64,000 nt of DNA from Opeltia flavorubescens (lineage: Eukaryota > Ascomycota > Lecanoromycetes > Teloschistales > Teloschistaceae). Shown piece after piece: positions 1 through 11,333 of the stretch (its first letter is position 1; every line of letters starts with the position of its first letter). The stretch covers positions 1,302,001-1,366,000 of the forward strand of contig KE546980.1 of the NCBI GenBank assembly GCA_000442125.1, read 5' to 3'. The position numbers were made by a program, and so were the translations under genes. The notes beneath the pieces are model-generated. The model saw nothing but the letters and a program-made list of their open reading frames with translations, had not been told where the DNA came from and did not search any database.

Positions 1-476
1 ATAAGTCTGCAGACCCAGGGCTGCTGCGATGGTCAGCTATGGGTCACATTGCACGTTGGGGTTGCATGGTGACTGTACTCCGTAAAAACTACTTCGGTTG
101 AAAACGGTGTCAAGAACGGTTAAAAATAGCAAATCGATATGCATGGGACCTCGGTACGTCATTTGGCGACGGTTATTGGCGAAATACGGACAGATTGTAT
201 CGCAATTTTCGTTTTTCATCAACACGACGTTCCTAAACAATTTCTGCCCTTCTCCCCTTGTTGACTCTTCATATCCTCTCATTCGTTTTCCTAATGACTT
301 GTCATGTATAGCGGCCATTGCCCTATCACAGTCGCTACACTTAGCTTTCTTTGTCCTTTCCGACGTCCGTCCACCGCCTGATCTTAATAACATCTATCGT
401 CTACTCTCTCCAATCCTCAGCTACCGACTGATCACATTATCAAGTTTGATCGTACGAGAAGTACACCCATCGCAAG
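1..476. other. 5' flank of the CSC1-like gene
   Basis: Non-coding as far as I can see. Pyrimidine-rich tracts between about 240 and 420 fit a fungal promoter and 5' leader. Open frames here on both strands have no recognisable protein character and end before or inside the first exon of the next gene. Confidence 0.5.
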
Positions 477-3400
477 ATGGCTGGCCCTGGGGACTCAGAC
501 TTTAAAGTCGACTGCGATACCTTGAAAGGCGCGGATCAGCTTCTGTGTCGTCTTCAAGACCCTTACAGTGAAAATGCAAGTGTTTAGATTCTCAATCATG
601 CGGTGTCTGTATGCTTACTCATGATTCAACAGGCTCGCGCTGGTGCATTCTGGGCTTCCCTCGCTACATCGATAGCATTCATGCTTTTAATCACAATCAC
701 CTTTTCCCTCATGCGACCACGCAACACAATCGTTTACGCTCCCAAGGTCAAATATGCAGATGAGAAACACATGCCACCTAAGATCGGGAAGGGGCTGCTC
801 GATTGGGTGAGACCGGTATTGGGGGCAAAAGAGGCGTTGTTGGTAGAAAAAACCGGACTGGATGCTGCAATATTTCTCCGCTTCACGAGGATGCTGAGGA
901 ATATTTTTCTTGTTCTAAGCATCATCGGTGTCGCCGTCATCCTACCCACTAACGTCATTTCCGCCGACAAGAAAGCCATCGAACAGGTGACAAAGGGCAA
1001 AGCAAGCTTTTTCGTCACCATGACCCCCCAATACGTCAGCCGCAACCACAAATCTTCCCTTTGGGTTCATGTCATCAGTGTATGGGTCATTGACCTGGTG
1101 GTCGCTTTTTTCTTGTGGCAGAATTACGGCGCCATTGTCCGGTTGAGGAGACAGTACTTCGATAGCCCGGAGTATTTGATGAGCTTACATTCACGTACAC
1201 TCATGGTCACGGATATTCCACCAGCAGATCGAACGGATGAAGGGATTCTGAGACTTGTGGATCAAGTCGAGCATACTGCAGGACTTCCCAGAGCTGCCAT
1301 CGGACGCAATGTCAAAGAATTACCTGATATGATTGAAGAATACGACGAAGCGGTGCGTGAGCTAGAATCGGTGCTGGCCAAATATCTAAAGAACCCCGAT
1401 AATTTGCCTGCCAAGCGGCCAACAATGCGCGCCTCAAAGAAATATCGAGCAAACAATGGTGGAGATAAGGTGGATTCAATCGATTATCTCACGGGCCGCA
1501 TCCGTGAGTTGGAGATCGAAATCAATCACGTTCGTGAATCAGTCGACAAGCGAAATGCAATGCCGTTTGGATTCGCGAGCTATGAACGTATTGAAGACGC
1601 GCACACCGTTGCCTATGCTGCGCAGAAAAAGCATCCTCAAGGCACTACTATTCGTTTGGCACCGCGGCCAAGCGACATCATCTGGCAGAATCTTCCCCTC
1701 TCCAAAAGTCAGCGTCGGTGGAGGCGGATTTGGAATAACTTTTGGATCGCTATTCTGACCCTTGTCTGGACCGCCCCCAACGCTCTGATCGCCATCTTCC
1801 TCGCGAATCTGGGAAACCTTGCTTCAATCTGGCCGGGATTCCGACACACGTATCAAAACAACCCGAAATTCTGGTCTGCGGTTCAGGGTATTGCGTCCCC
1901 TGCATTGACATCGTTAATTTACCTGATCCTTCCGATTATCTTCCGAAGACTGTCCATTCGAGGCGGAGACACGACGAAAACCTCCAGGGAACGTCACGTC
2001 GCGACAAAACTTTACAACTTTTTCGTCTTCAATAACTTGATCATCTTCTCCGTATTCTCGGTTGTTTACAGTTTCGTTGTGATTGTCATTGAAAAAAGTA
2101 AGGAGGAGGATGCTTGGAAGGCTATCATCGAGGGCGCTTTCTTCTGGAGATTACTATTGGGACTGGGTAAAGAGTCGTATTTCTGGGTCATATGGCTCCT
2201 TCAACGACAACTTGGTGCCGCCGCAGATCTAGCGCAGATGATCAACCTGGTCTGGGTTTGGTTCTGCAGGACATTCATGGCTCCGACGCCGAGGCAGGAG
2301 ATTGAATGGACTGCTCCTCCGCCGTTTGATTACGCTGTGTACTACAACTATTTCCTCTTTTACGCTACGGTGGCTCTTTGTTTTTCGACGCTGCAGCCTC
2401 TGGTGCTACCTATTACGGCGTTGTACTTTGGTATTGACTATTGGCTGAAGAAATACCTCCTCCTCTACGTCCTTATTACGAAAAATGAATCTGGTGGACA
2501 GCATTGGCGTTTCCTCTTCAACCGCATCATTTTCGCAACTTGTCTTGCGAATATCGTCATGGGCCTTGTTATCCGCGGTGCAGGCGAAGGCTGGTTCAAA
2601 GTCTACTTCATGGTTCCCCCCGGCCTTTTAATGCTGGGAGTCAAATACTACTGTGCGAAAACCTTTGACGCGCAAATATCTTACTACACGAAAGCTACAC
2701 TTAAAGACCCGGAATTGCTAGCGGAACCGGGGAAGAAGGTTAGGAAGAATGATCGGATTGCGAGTCGCTTTGGGCATCCGGCGCTGCAGAAACCGCTCAT
2801 GACGCCTATGGTGCATGCGAAAGCCCGTCACGTTCTTTCCCAAGTCTATCGTGGGAGGTTGGATGAGCCTAGCGATTCTACATCCTCCACCTCTACTACA
2901 ACTAAACAAGGATACTCAGACATCGCCCTCGATCCCATGTCCCACACCCAACCGGGCAAAACCGCACATTTCGCCCCCATCCCCCATCATCATCCCCAAA
3001 AACAGAATCTAGAAAGAAACATGTTCGAAGTCGTCCCCGAATCCCGCCTCGATTTCCAGCATTTCATGAACCGAGCCGAGTTCGCGGATGTGATGGGCGG
3101 GAATGGAGAGCTTTATGGGAGGCCGGATGATCTTGTTAGTGAGAGGAGTGGTACACCGAGGAGTTTTTTGGGGAGGATGGGGAGTGGGAGTTCGAGGGCT
3201 ACTTCTTCTAGGGGGGAGAGTCCTGCGGGTGAGAAACGGGAGAGGGAGAGATCTGCGTCTACGGGGCATCGGAGGGTGGGGAGTGGTAGCCCGAGCCCTT
3301 ATAGAGGGGGAGAGGGGGATGTTCATCCCGCTTACAGAGACCATCATGGTTCTCAGGGCGACCTTGGTAGTGGAAGGGGTAGGGGGATGTATGCACATGG

Positions 3401-3590
3401 TAGTAATGAGAGCGAGAGCGGGCTTTTGAGAAGTGGGCAAGGGATGGGGACTTCTACGCCCGAAGAAGGTGAAGGGAGAGAGACTTACGGCCTGGATAGG
3501 TGGAGGACGGGGGGGAGTGGGTATGTTGGTCTACCGGCCAGAGAGGACGATGGCGTTACGGGGTATGATTATTATAGGGGACGGCGGTGA
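477..3590 (+). CDS. CSC1/OSCA-family (DUF221) calcium-permeable channel-like membrane protein
   Basis: Predicted hyperosmolality-gated cation channel or phosphate-transporter-like protein (CSC1/OSCA/TMEM63, RSN1_7TM) of the plasma or endomembrane. Exon 1 is 477-575 and exon 2 is 633-3590, giving about 1018 aa. The first intron fits best as GC-AG: the donor GCAAGT at 576 keeps phase 0, while the GT at 580 would break the frame. An N-terminal helix precedes the family-typical VYAPKVKYAD stretch. A cytoplasmic loop with the YFDSPEYL and MVTDIPP motifs follows, then about eight to nine hydrophobic segments between codons 380 and 740. The hydrophilic tail (about 800-1018) is Ser/Gly/Arg-rich and probably disordered. 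Family is certain from these motifs; ion selectivity is inferred from the family only. Confidence 0.9.
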
Positions 3591-4285
3591 TTTGATTTCT
3601 ATGGAGGTTTTTTGTGAGGCATTGCATTGGGTTGCGAGGTGGGAGGGTTTTATGGAAATGAATATGAAATACTTTGATGATAATGGATGTTAGATGATGA
3701 GGCGGGCGTTTGGTAGCCCCGTTGGGTTTTGGAGGCGGAGGTTTCTGTGAAGTGTCGTTCTTCAAACACGGAAAATTCAAAAGTCCATTTTCTGTTCTGG
3801 AATTCTATTCCCTGATTAGTTTTGTGTTTATCTCGATGTCAATGCTAACGCTGCGACTGGAGACCACTTCCGTCTGCCTATCCGTCAAAAGCGCCATCAT
3901 ATTTCTCCGACTAGGGTGGTTTTTGATTTATATGCGCTGTTGAAGTTTTCGGGTTTGATAACTTTATTAACTTTGCCTAAGTATTTATTTTTCGAGGTTT
4001 GCTGAGCGAGTATGTGTGACTAGGAGGAAGTTACTGGATTTGTCACTGACGCTCATACCTCCAGTAGCCGTCCCCCCTTTTTTCATTGTAGTGATTGAGG
4101 CTCAATGGCTTTTGCTTTGGTAGCCTCTCTTGGCTGACTCTCGAATTCAGCGCCGAGGAGTTGCGGAGGTTCCCCATAGTTCCACTGTCTAGAGAGTGAA
4201 TTTAGCATGTCGAAGTGCTGAATTGTGGTCACAGCGGCTGGCTGCTTAATCTGGAGACGATCCATATGCTCCAACGGAAGCTGTC
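3591..4285. other. 3' flank of the CSC1-like gene
   Basis: Transcript end and spacer. No supported gene. A 63-codon minus-strand frame at 4083-4274 has no recognisable features. Confidence 0.4.
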
Positions 4286-4757
4286 ATGACGGCTGATGAT
4301 ACTTCCGTCTCGAAGCTCTATCGGAGGTTGGGTGATTTTAGGATGCTGGCTTCGAAGGTGGTGGGGAGGGACGCTTTGTCGAGGATGAAGAATGCCATTG
4401 CGGGTCGGGTAATGTGTATTTCCTCTTGAAGGAACCTTATCTTCGTAGCTGTGCGATACACCTGGCCAACATTCCAGGGAGCTACTGCTCTCTCGTTATC
4501 GTTCTCTCGTACGACATGACACTGTCATTCCCACTCGATCCTTGCAAGAACAGATCAACTCCGGCAAGCCGTATCTGCTTTCGTCTGCATTCATTGCTGG
4601 CTTGGTGAAGAGGCGATCCAGGTTTGTACCTCACGTTGCCAAGATCATGTCCAATGACCGTAGGGCCTCCTCTTCACTTAGTTTCTCAAGATTGTGTGAT
4701 CTTCCAGGTGTCCCAACGTCGGAAGGAAACAGTGTTTGTACTACTTTCATAATCTGA
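4286..4757 (+). CDS. possible small two-exon gene, convergent with the next gene
   Basis: Not recognised, low confidence. Exon 1 (4286-4408) encodes 41 residues that look protein-like, with an amphipathic stretch around LYRRLGDFRMLASKVVGRDA. A donor GTAATG at 4409 and an acceptor TAG at 4448 would join it in phase to a frame open to 4757 that contains RELLLSRYRSLVRHD and LQEQINSGKPYLLSS. The implied intron is only 40 nt, which is short for an ascomycete. The last 127 nt overlap the 3' end of the minus-strand gene at 4631. It could equally be a remnant of a larger gene. Confidence 0.3.
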
Positions 4758-5959
4758 GCAGCCTCTTTGATCGAATTTTGCCTCAGAAGAACTTCGATGG
4801 CACTCAAGGCAATACGAACGACTGCGATCCGCACCTTGCTGCTGAGTTTGGTCTCTGATACTTGAAGACCAGCAATCAGTTGAGTCACGGCTGGCTTATT
4901 GGGTTTTTGAGGATGAAGCAGCTGGAGTAGAGCCTTGAAAAGGCTGGATTGGCCGGGAGAGGCCCACGACTCAATGGTAAGATCAAAGTTATCAATGACA
5001 GTGGTTTCCAGGCTAGTTTTTGCATCCTCGGCTGCCCATTTTGTGATGAGATAGTCACCTGCCGGAAGATTGTTCATATACATGGTTGTGAATGAAGCAT
5101 CTGGCATCGACAAGCGCAAAGCTCTAAAATTCGTCAAGAATAATTGCATCGCGGATTGAATGCCTTGGCCGTAGTCGGTTTCGGATCGGACAAGGTGTTT
5201 TACCATTGTGCCGATGTCCTTATGAAGCGAAGTCCAAGCCTCGTGAGTTGGAGTCCGAGATACAGAAACGGTGCGAGATCGCTGAAGCCAATCCCATATT
5301 GGCTTGTATAGACCTTCAAGGACAAGGAAGGGCATTAGCTGAGCAACAAAGTCTCGATCCCTGAGAAAGTCCAACGTGTCGTACTGGCCCGACGACCATA
5401 TCCAGTTCACCATGACAGATCCAATTCCTGAAGACTTCATATTATCTTTGACATCGGTGGATGCAGACATGAGAGCCTTCTTGGTCTGGCTATCAAGGGC
5501 GAATTTTGCCGATTTCATGTTTGCTGTTCCAGTTGCCACCTGCTGTTCGAAATATGTAATGGGCTCCTTGGCCGCAAACATGAACTCTCGGACAGAAATA
5601 GCATCTTGACTGTTTCTGGCGCTTTTTGTAGGAATCGAGGGATATCGTGTCTTTTTATTGCCGAAGAGGGGACTCTTCAGTAGAGCATTGAAATGGTTAT
5701 CCGGAGAGTGCTCGGAATCAGCCAATCCTGGAGGATGTTGACGATCGAAATTCCGCTTAAAGGATTCGTTAAGCAAGCTCAACAGCTTTTGGGATTCACG
5801 ATGATTCAATGGAAGGGGTTGGTGTAGCTTCGAAGTTAATAGCTTCCAGCTATTGCTCAAGGCTTGCTTCATGACGTTATCTGTTGTTGTTCCTAGCCCA
5901 GGGTTTTGTCTTTCGACGTGAGTCAACAGGCGAGAACAATATAAGCCTCCCCGTGCCAC
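4631..5959 (-). CDS. conserved hypothetical protein, possibly mitochondrial
   Basis: A continuous 442-codon frame on the minus strand, mostly alpha-helical and without a domain I can name. The first 40 residues are Arg/Ser/Leu-rich (GGLYCSRLLTHVERQ), like a mitochondrial presequence. The middle contains a hydrophobic patch QLMPFLVLEGLYKPIWDWLQ. The C-terminus is a run of helices ending LEKLSEEEALRSLDMILAT. The codon at 5959 is GTG, and the frame stays open upstream to about 5985, so the true start is either a short unseen 5' exon or the first in-frame ATG at 5872. It is divergent from DEF1 across a 374-bp spacer, which may hold a shared promoter. Confidence 0.7.
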   Translation of the reverse strand: MARGGLYCSRLLTHVERQNPGLGTTTDNVMKQALSNSWKLLTSKLHQPLPLNHRESQKLLSLLNESFKRNFDRQHPPGLADSEHSPDNHFNALLKSPLFGNKKTRYPSIPTKSARNSQDAISVREFMFAAKEPITYFEQQVATGTANMKSAKFALDSQTKKALMSASTDVKDNMKSSGIGSVMVNWIWSSGQYDTLDFLRDRDFVAQLMPFLVLEGLYKPIWDWLQRSRTVSVSRTPTHEAWTSLHKDIGTMVKHLVRSETDYGQGIQSAMQLFLTNFRALRLSMPDASFTTMYMNNLPAGDYLITKWAAEDAKTSLETTVIDNFDLTIESWASPGQSSLFKALLQLLHPQKPNKPAVTQLIAGLQVSETKLSSKVRIAVVRIALSAIEVLLRQNSIKEAAQIMKVVQTLFPSDVGTPGRSHNLEKLSEEEALRSLDMILAT

Positions 5960-6333
5960 ATGACGAACCAGTGATTGTCAATACGCTTCACATAATGATG
6001 GGAGTAAGATAATAATAGAATCGGCGGTGATGAAGAGTGCGGAGACATGAATGAGCCGCGATAGGGCTTAGCGCCCGCCCGATGAATTTACTCCATGATT
6101 CGCGTTACAGGAGTTGAGTTCTGACACACTCTGCTTCATTCTATCTATGTGAGCCTCATTCTCCTCTTCTTTTCTTTCTTATTTCCTGCCGACGAACGTA
6201 AAATCACTTCTATCCAACATCTCCATTCTGTTACTTACCCTGCTGGATGCCGACCTGAGCTCAAATATTACTTTACAAAGCCCTTCCACAAGCTGTCTCC
6301 GTTGCTAGCCTCCTCTTCACCTTGAGCCAATCC
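5960..6333. promoter_or_regulatory. bidirectional promoter region (hypothetical gene / DEF1)
   Basis: This 374-bp spacer separates two divergent genes. It has long CT-rich tracts (about 6140-6200 and 6285-6330) upstream of DEF1, typical of fungal promoters and 5' leaders. No specific operator is recognisable. Confidence 0.45.
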
Positions 6334-9300
6334 ATGTCTGAAGTTCGATCAAGACCTTCGGGTCTTCGTGGCCGGGGCTCTGCTCGTGGAGGTCGAGGTG
6401 GACACAACTCTCGGGGACCCCGTGGATCAAATCGCCCAACCAATGGCGACATGCCCGAACCATCTTCGGATCCAAATCTTGAAGAGGAGGGGGAATTAGG
6501 AGAATTAAAGCGGAAGTACTCTTCGAAACTGTCCACGATCAAGGAAATGTTTCCAGATTGGACAGACGAAGATATTGTCTTTGCCCTGCAGGAGACCGAG
6601 GGCAATCTTGAAGCTACCATTGAACGCATATCAGAAGGTACACTTCTTCAGTCCCAGTACGAGAACTTAATTGCTGACCAATTTTCACCAAAGGCAACAT
6701 CTCGCAATGGGGAGAGGTCAAGAAGAAGAACAAGGAGCGCTCACAGCCAAAAGCGAAAGATGCTGCTATTCCTTCCACCGACGTATCAATGACTTCAAAT
6801 CGTGGTGGACGAGGAAGAGGTGGTCCTGAGGGTTCGCGCGCACGTGGACGTGGCTCTGAGAGAGGACGAGGCGCTGGTCGCGGTGGGCGGGGTGCTTCTT
6901 CAACTAATGGACCGCGAGAATCGGCTCACGACAAAGGAGTGTTAGATAGCGGGCCTGTGGGTGACTGGAGTAATGCTGTCACAAATGATGGCGCTGCAAG
7001 TACTCCCAGCCAAGGGCCCGAAGTTGACGGTGCGGCCATGGATTCGTCTTGGGAGAACATCAATCCCTCGGAAGTGACTGCTGCACCGGGTCTGGAGCCG
7101 GCAAGACCTAGCTTGAAACCTGATGGAACTCGGAGCTGGGCAAGCATGTTCAATAAGCCAACGCCCGCGCCGGTCACCCATAAACCCTCTAAAGAATTGC
7201 CGACTGAGGAGGCTCTTCCTGAACCGCCTGTTTCCCAATCTCATGAGGCCGAGGAAACAGATATGGCTGGTCTACCACCTCCGATACAAACCGAAAATAT
7301 AAACCCGAATATCCCAAATACCCCTCCACCACCTAGCCTGGTATCGTCAGAGGCGGCTGTTGATCTTACCCCCCCGAAAGATCCCTTAACAGAAACCAAC
7401 CTTGAGCAAGTGTTGGATACTTCGGGGCCAGCAAATACAGGGACGGCAGCTAGCACAGTCGCTAGCACTGTGGACAACCGTATTGGTATGGGCACACCTA
7501 TGCAATCATCTGCACAACCTTCGACCAACAGACCTCCTCTTGGCGGTTACGCCACGTCAGCATACAAGGCAACTGGCATGCCTGGTCGGTCAGCGAGCTA
7601 TCAACGAAAAATTCTTGAACAGCGTGAAGCTGTTGTCATGCCGGGCAAACATGCGGTGGACCGTGCAGCAGTCCAGTTTGGTAGCATGGGTCTAAATGGA
7701 AGCAATGAAGACCTTGATGTGGATGACGACCGAGAAGAACCAGAGACACGAGCACAACCTCCTCAACATTCTCCGATCGCTCCTAAAGCTACACTGCCCC
7801 CTGGCCAGCTTCCCCCAGCATTGGCAGATGAATCTTTGCCTACACCACGACAAGCTCCGGGGCTCCCTCCTCCGAATCAGCAAGCTTTGCAGCAAGCCAT
7901 GCAGCCCTCTAATGCTGATCAAGGTTCATTGCAGCAGTCGAATCCATCGATTTCACAATACAATCAATTTACAGGCCGATTTGCATCGCAGCCAACTCCT
8001 CAAGAGCCATCTGCGCCGGCTCCAAAGCCTTACGAGCCTTTTGGTTCGCAAATACAGCAACCGCAACATTCATATGATGGCTATCCTGCTGTATCTCAGG
8101 GTCAGCCACCATCTCAACAAACGCCTACTCACCTGGGTGGGCTTTCCTCTGCTCCTCACGACCCGTCATCATACTACACGTCAGACCAGAGAGCGTACCA
8201 AAATTACTACTCCAATTATGGGCAGCAGTCGCAGCAGAACCCGCAAGACCAGAATCGAACATCAAGTGCTTATGGGACATCTGCTGCCGAACAAAGCACC
8301 CAACACGCGACGAGCCAAGCTCAGCAGCAACCTCTTGGCCGCTATGCACAGCCAAACGATCCTCAAACTAGTGGCAGCTCCACGCCTAATCCCACTCTGC
8401 CAGGTCAAAGCCAGCAGAACCAAGCAGCTCATATGCTTCATCAGCAGCAACAGCCGCAAGGGCAAAGTGGTGGACAGCATGGCGGATATCCATACGGGCA
8501 TCCTTATTATCCGAACGCTTATTATCAGCCATATATGAATCAAGTAAGTAATCATGCATACGGGCGCGACAGGCCAATGTTCGACGATGTCCGTCGATAT
8601 GATGAACAATTTCTTACACACACCCCCCAGTTCGGATATGGCGCTAGTCAAGGCGGATATGGAGGACCGTTCGCAGGCGGTGCTGGAAAACAAGGCATGT
8701 ATGGGCAACCACATCAAGGATATGGCATGTCCCCGCAGACATCTTACGATCACCATACCTCTTCGCCCGCCAACCCTGGTGGCTTCGGTCAACAGCAGCA
8801 ACAGCACTCGGCTCCGGGGCGGGAGAGCGCTGCAAGCACAAGTATGTCGAGTTACAACCGTACTGGATCAACTCAACCTTCAGAGCATCAGCAACAGTAT
8901 CCCGGAGGTAGCTCTGGCGGCTACGGTGGTATGTCAGATCCTTTTGGCCGTTCTGGGAGTGGCTTCCAAGGACAAAGCCACGGGCTTGGACAACAACAAC
9001 CCGGCCCACATGGTAGTAATGATGATACTCTTCGCGGATTCGGCGACCCGTCGAAACTATCAGGAGGCCCCAGTCCGGCTCCAGGGGCTCGTCCTGGATC
9101 GGCGGTTAACAATCTGCAAGGACAGACAGGATTACCACCAGGGCAGAGTCAAAATCAGCAGGCTTACGCCGGTTACCCAGGAAACCTAAGCCACCAGATG
9201 CATGGACAGCAAGGCTCGCAATATGGAGGCGGTCCTGGAGCATTAGGTGGACATCACCAATCTGCAGGTCAAGGTCATCAAAGCAGCGGATACGGCGGCG

Positions 9301-9374
9301 GTTATGGTGCCGGGTTTGGAAACAGCTATTATGGAAGTAATCGTGGAGGTTGGGGAGGTAATTACGGGCATTGA
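6334..9374 (+). CDS. DEF1: RNA polymerase II degradation factor DEF1 (CUE domain, Gln-rich tail)
   Basis: DEF1 recruits the Elongin-Cullin ligase to stalled RNA polymerase II after its CUE domain binds ubiquitin. Exon 1 is 6334-6637. The intron 6638-6693 (GTACAC...AAG) joins in phase and restores the sequence ISEGNISQWGEVKKK. The N-terminus is an RG-rich stretch, followed by a CUE domain at about residues 50-100 (KLSTIKEMFPDWTDEDIVFA, then LQETEGNLEATIERI). A second RGG-rich patch and a long Gln/Pro/Gly/Ser-rich low-complexity region complete about 994 aa. I chose ATG 6334; the frame continues upstream only through TTG. A canonical GTAAGT at 8544 with CAG at 8630 bounds an in-frame 87-nt segment that may be an optional intron. 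Confidence 0.93.
8544..8630 (+). other. in-frame optional intron (exitron-like) inside DEF1
   Basis: The segment starts GTAAGT and ends CCCCCAG, is 87 nt (29 codons), sits in phase 0 and holds no stop. Splicing would join YMNQ to FGYGASQGGYGG; retention adds a charged segment containing RDRPMFDDVRRYDEQ, unlike the surrounding Gln/Gly/Tyr-rich sequence. Whether it is spliced cannot be decided from sequence alone. Confidence 0.55.
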
Positions 9375-10370
9375 AGAATTTGAACACAGATTACTTTGAA
9401 AGATTGAAGAGGGGCTTTGACGGAAAGGATGCTTGTCCCTTTTTAGCATGCCACTGCGTATGATGGAACACTTTTTTTTCCCTTTGGGTTGGACTGTCTC
9501 TTCTCTCACATGCGGAAAACAAGAAAAAGAAAATTGATTAGTGTCTACATAGGCAAAAGGGATGGTGCACAGCGATACCCGAAAACGGCTTCAAATGAGG
9601 CTATTGGGTTCTCTCTTGCGCGAAAGAGGAACATTGTGTATTCTTAGGAGATTGAGAGAGCTGTAGAAGCTCGAGGAAGATTCAGAATTATTGATCGTAT
9701 TCGTATTGAGATGCGCCCTGAACACTGATACAAATGGCTGGTGATTAAATATTGGTTGAACAATTGTGAACAGTTTATGCTGGTATCTTAATTGACCAAC
9801 TGCTTACACATGGACAAAGCTTTCAAAACAGTACAATTCTGCACATCATGAAGTGATAATCCGTACGAAACCTATCTAATCCGGGTTAATACGCTTTTCT
9901 TGAGTACAGCCCATGTGATGCCGGCTCAGCTTCCGCTCACAATTTCTGTCTACAAATCATCTTGAAAATTTAAGCTCAGCAGCTCTTTCATTCAAGAAGA
10001 AGCTTGGATCAATGAAGTAGTCAGCAAGAAAAACCTCCTTCCTCTGCAAAAGAACAATGAATTATTACTGTTGTCGTACATTCGGAAGATGCATTTACCT
10101 GATGAACATTAGCGTGGAATGAGTGATTGCCAATCAAGTCATCAGCGCGACGGAACCCTGCCCCGTGTTTTTGGTGGCTTTTTCGCGCAACCTCAACTTC
10201 CATTCACCCTCTTCTTTTCTATTGATTTAATAATTATTAAATCGAATCCATCATCCATCCTTTTTTCTTTTCCATCGCCATCTTCAGTGTGGTCGCCTTT
10301 TATTGAGGCTTTTTTCACTGGGCATCAAACGCGTCCTTGCATTTATTGACGAGATTGTTGGTTATTGAAC
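9375..10370. other. intergenic spacer, DEF1 3' flank and Tudor/AT-hook gene 5' flank
   Basis: AT-rich with no supported gene. A CT/T-rich tract at 10200-10320, just before ATG 10371, looks like a promoter or leader. Nothing else is recognisable. Confidence 0.45.
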
Positions 10371-11333
10371 ATGGCGGACTCGGAGGTACCTCAGGTTGGT
10401 GATCAAGGTAAGTCCAAGTCGCGACTCTGAATACTTTGGCAAGCATCTTCAATGAGCTTGCCGAATGTCATTTCTACATTGTACTAGCAAGAAGCACCGC
10501 TCCGTTCGTCTAATCCATCTTCGTGATCATTCCACTCTACGAGTAAATTTTGGAGATGAGAATATCCACGCTTACATTTGATTGCAGTCTCATGGGCCTA
10601 TGGTGGAGGTCGTCCTGGAGGCGAGGTTGCCGAGAAGAAAGATGAGGGCGAGATCGCCATCCAATCCAAACGTGGCAATACAATCAAGCGCAACGCCGAA
10701 CCCGACAACCCAGCCGTTCACGTGTCCCGTCCAGGCAACGATGTCGTCAAGCGCCAGAGTGAGCTCGATGTAGAGGAGAAGGGCGAGGGAGGAGGCGAAG
10801 CCACCACCGACGATAACGCTACAGCCGACGAAAAGCCCGAAGGTGGTCTAGGAGTCCCAGCCACCAACGGTGACCAAAAAGAGAAGAGCAAAAGCCCCGC
10901 GCCCAAGAAAACCCCCGCGACCAAGAAATCTCCCGCTACTGCTAAGGAAAAGTCTCCGGCCGTGAGCAAGAAGCGCAAAGCCGCCGAGGAAGAGAAGCCT
11001 GATGAAGACGCAGAGGAAGAGGCTTCCATCGGGGAAGAGCCTCCAGCCAAGAAAGCACGCGGTCGTCCCAAGGGTACCGGTACCCCTAAAGCTGCTGCTA
11101 CTGCTCCCCCAGCAGCTAAAGAGAAGAAAACCCCTGGTCGGAAAGCGGGTGCGCCGAAGAAGGCTGATGCACCAAAGGAATCTCTTGGAGAAGAGGAGCC
11201 GTCGAAGAAGGGACGAGGACGTCCTAAGGGAAGTGGTGGCGCTGGAGCTGGAGCGAAGAAGGAGAAGAAGAAGGCACCTGCTAAGGCTGTCAATGGGACT
11301 GTGGGGTCTAGGACAAGGAGCACGAAGAAGTGA
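10371..11333 (+). CDS. HVA1/DUF2945 Tudor-like domain protein with AT-hook-like C-terminus
   Basis: Exon 1 is only 37 nt (10371-10407). A 180-nt intron (GTAAGT...TTGCAG, 10408-10587) follows, and exon 2 runs 10588-11333, giving about 260 aa. Splicing gives GDQVSWAYGGGRPGGEV, then KRGNTIKRNAEPDNPAVHV and GNDVVKRQSEL, which is the hypervirulence-associated Tudor-like fold (DUF2945). The rest is Lys/Ala/Pro/Glu-rich with two AT-hook-like cores, KKARGRPKGTG and KKGRGRPKGSG. I infer a nuclear DNA- or chromatin-associated protein. The N-terminal domain only becomes complete after splicing. Confidence 0.85.

Noticed and set aside
7696-8538. 280-codon plus-strand frame overlapping DEF1
   Set aside because: Shadow of the DEF1 low-complexity region: it is His/Leu/Arg-rich, as expected when Gln/Pro-rich codons are read one base off.
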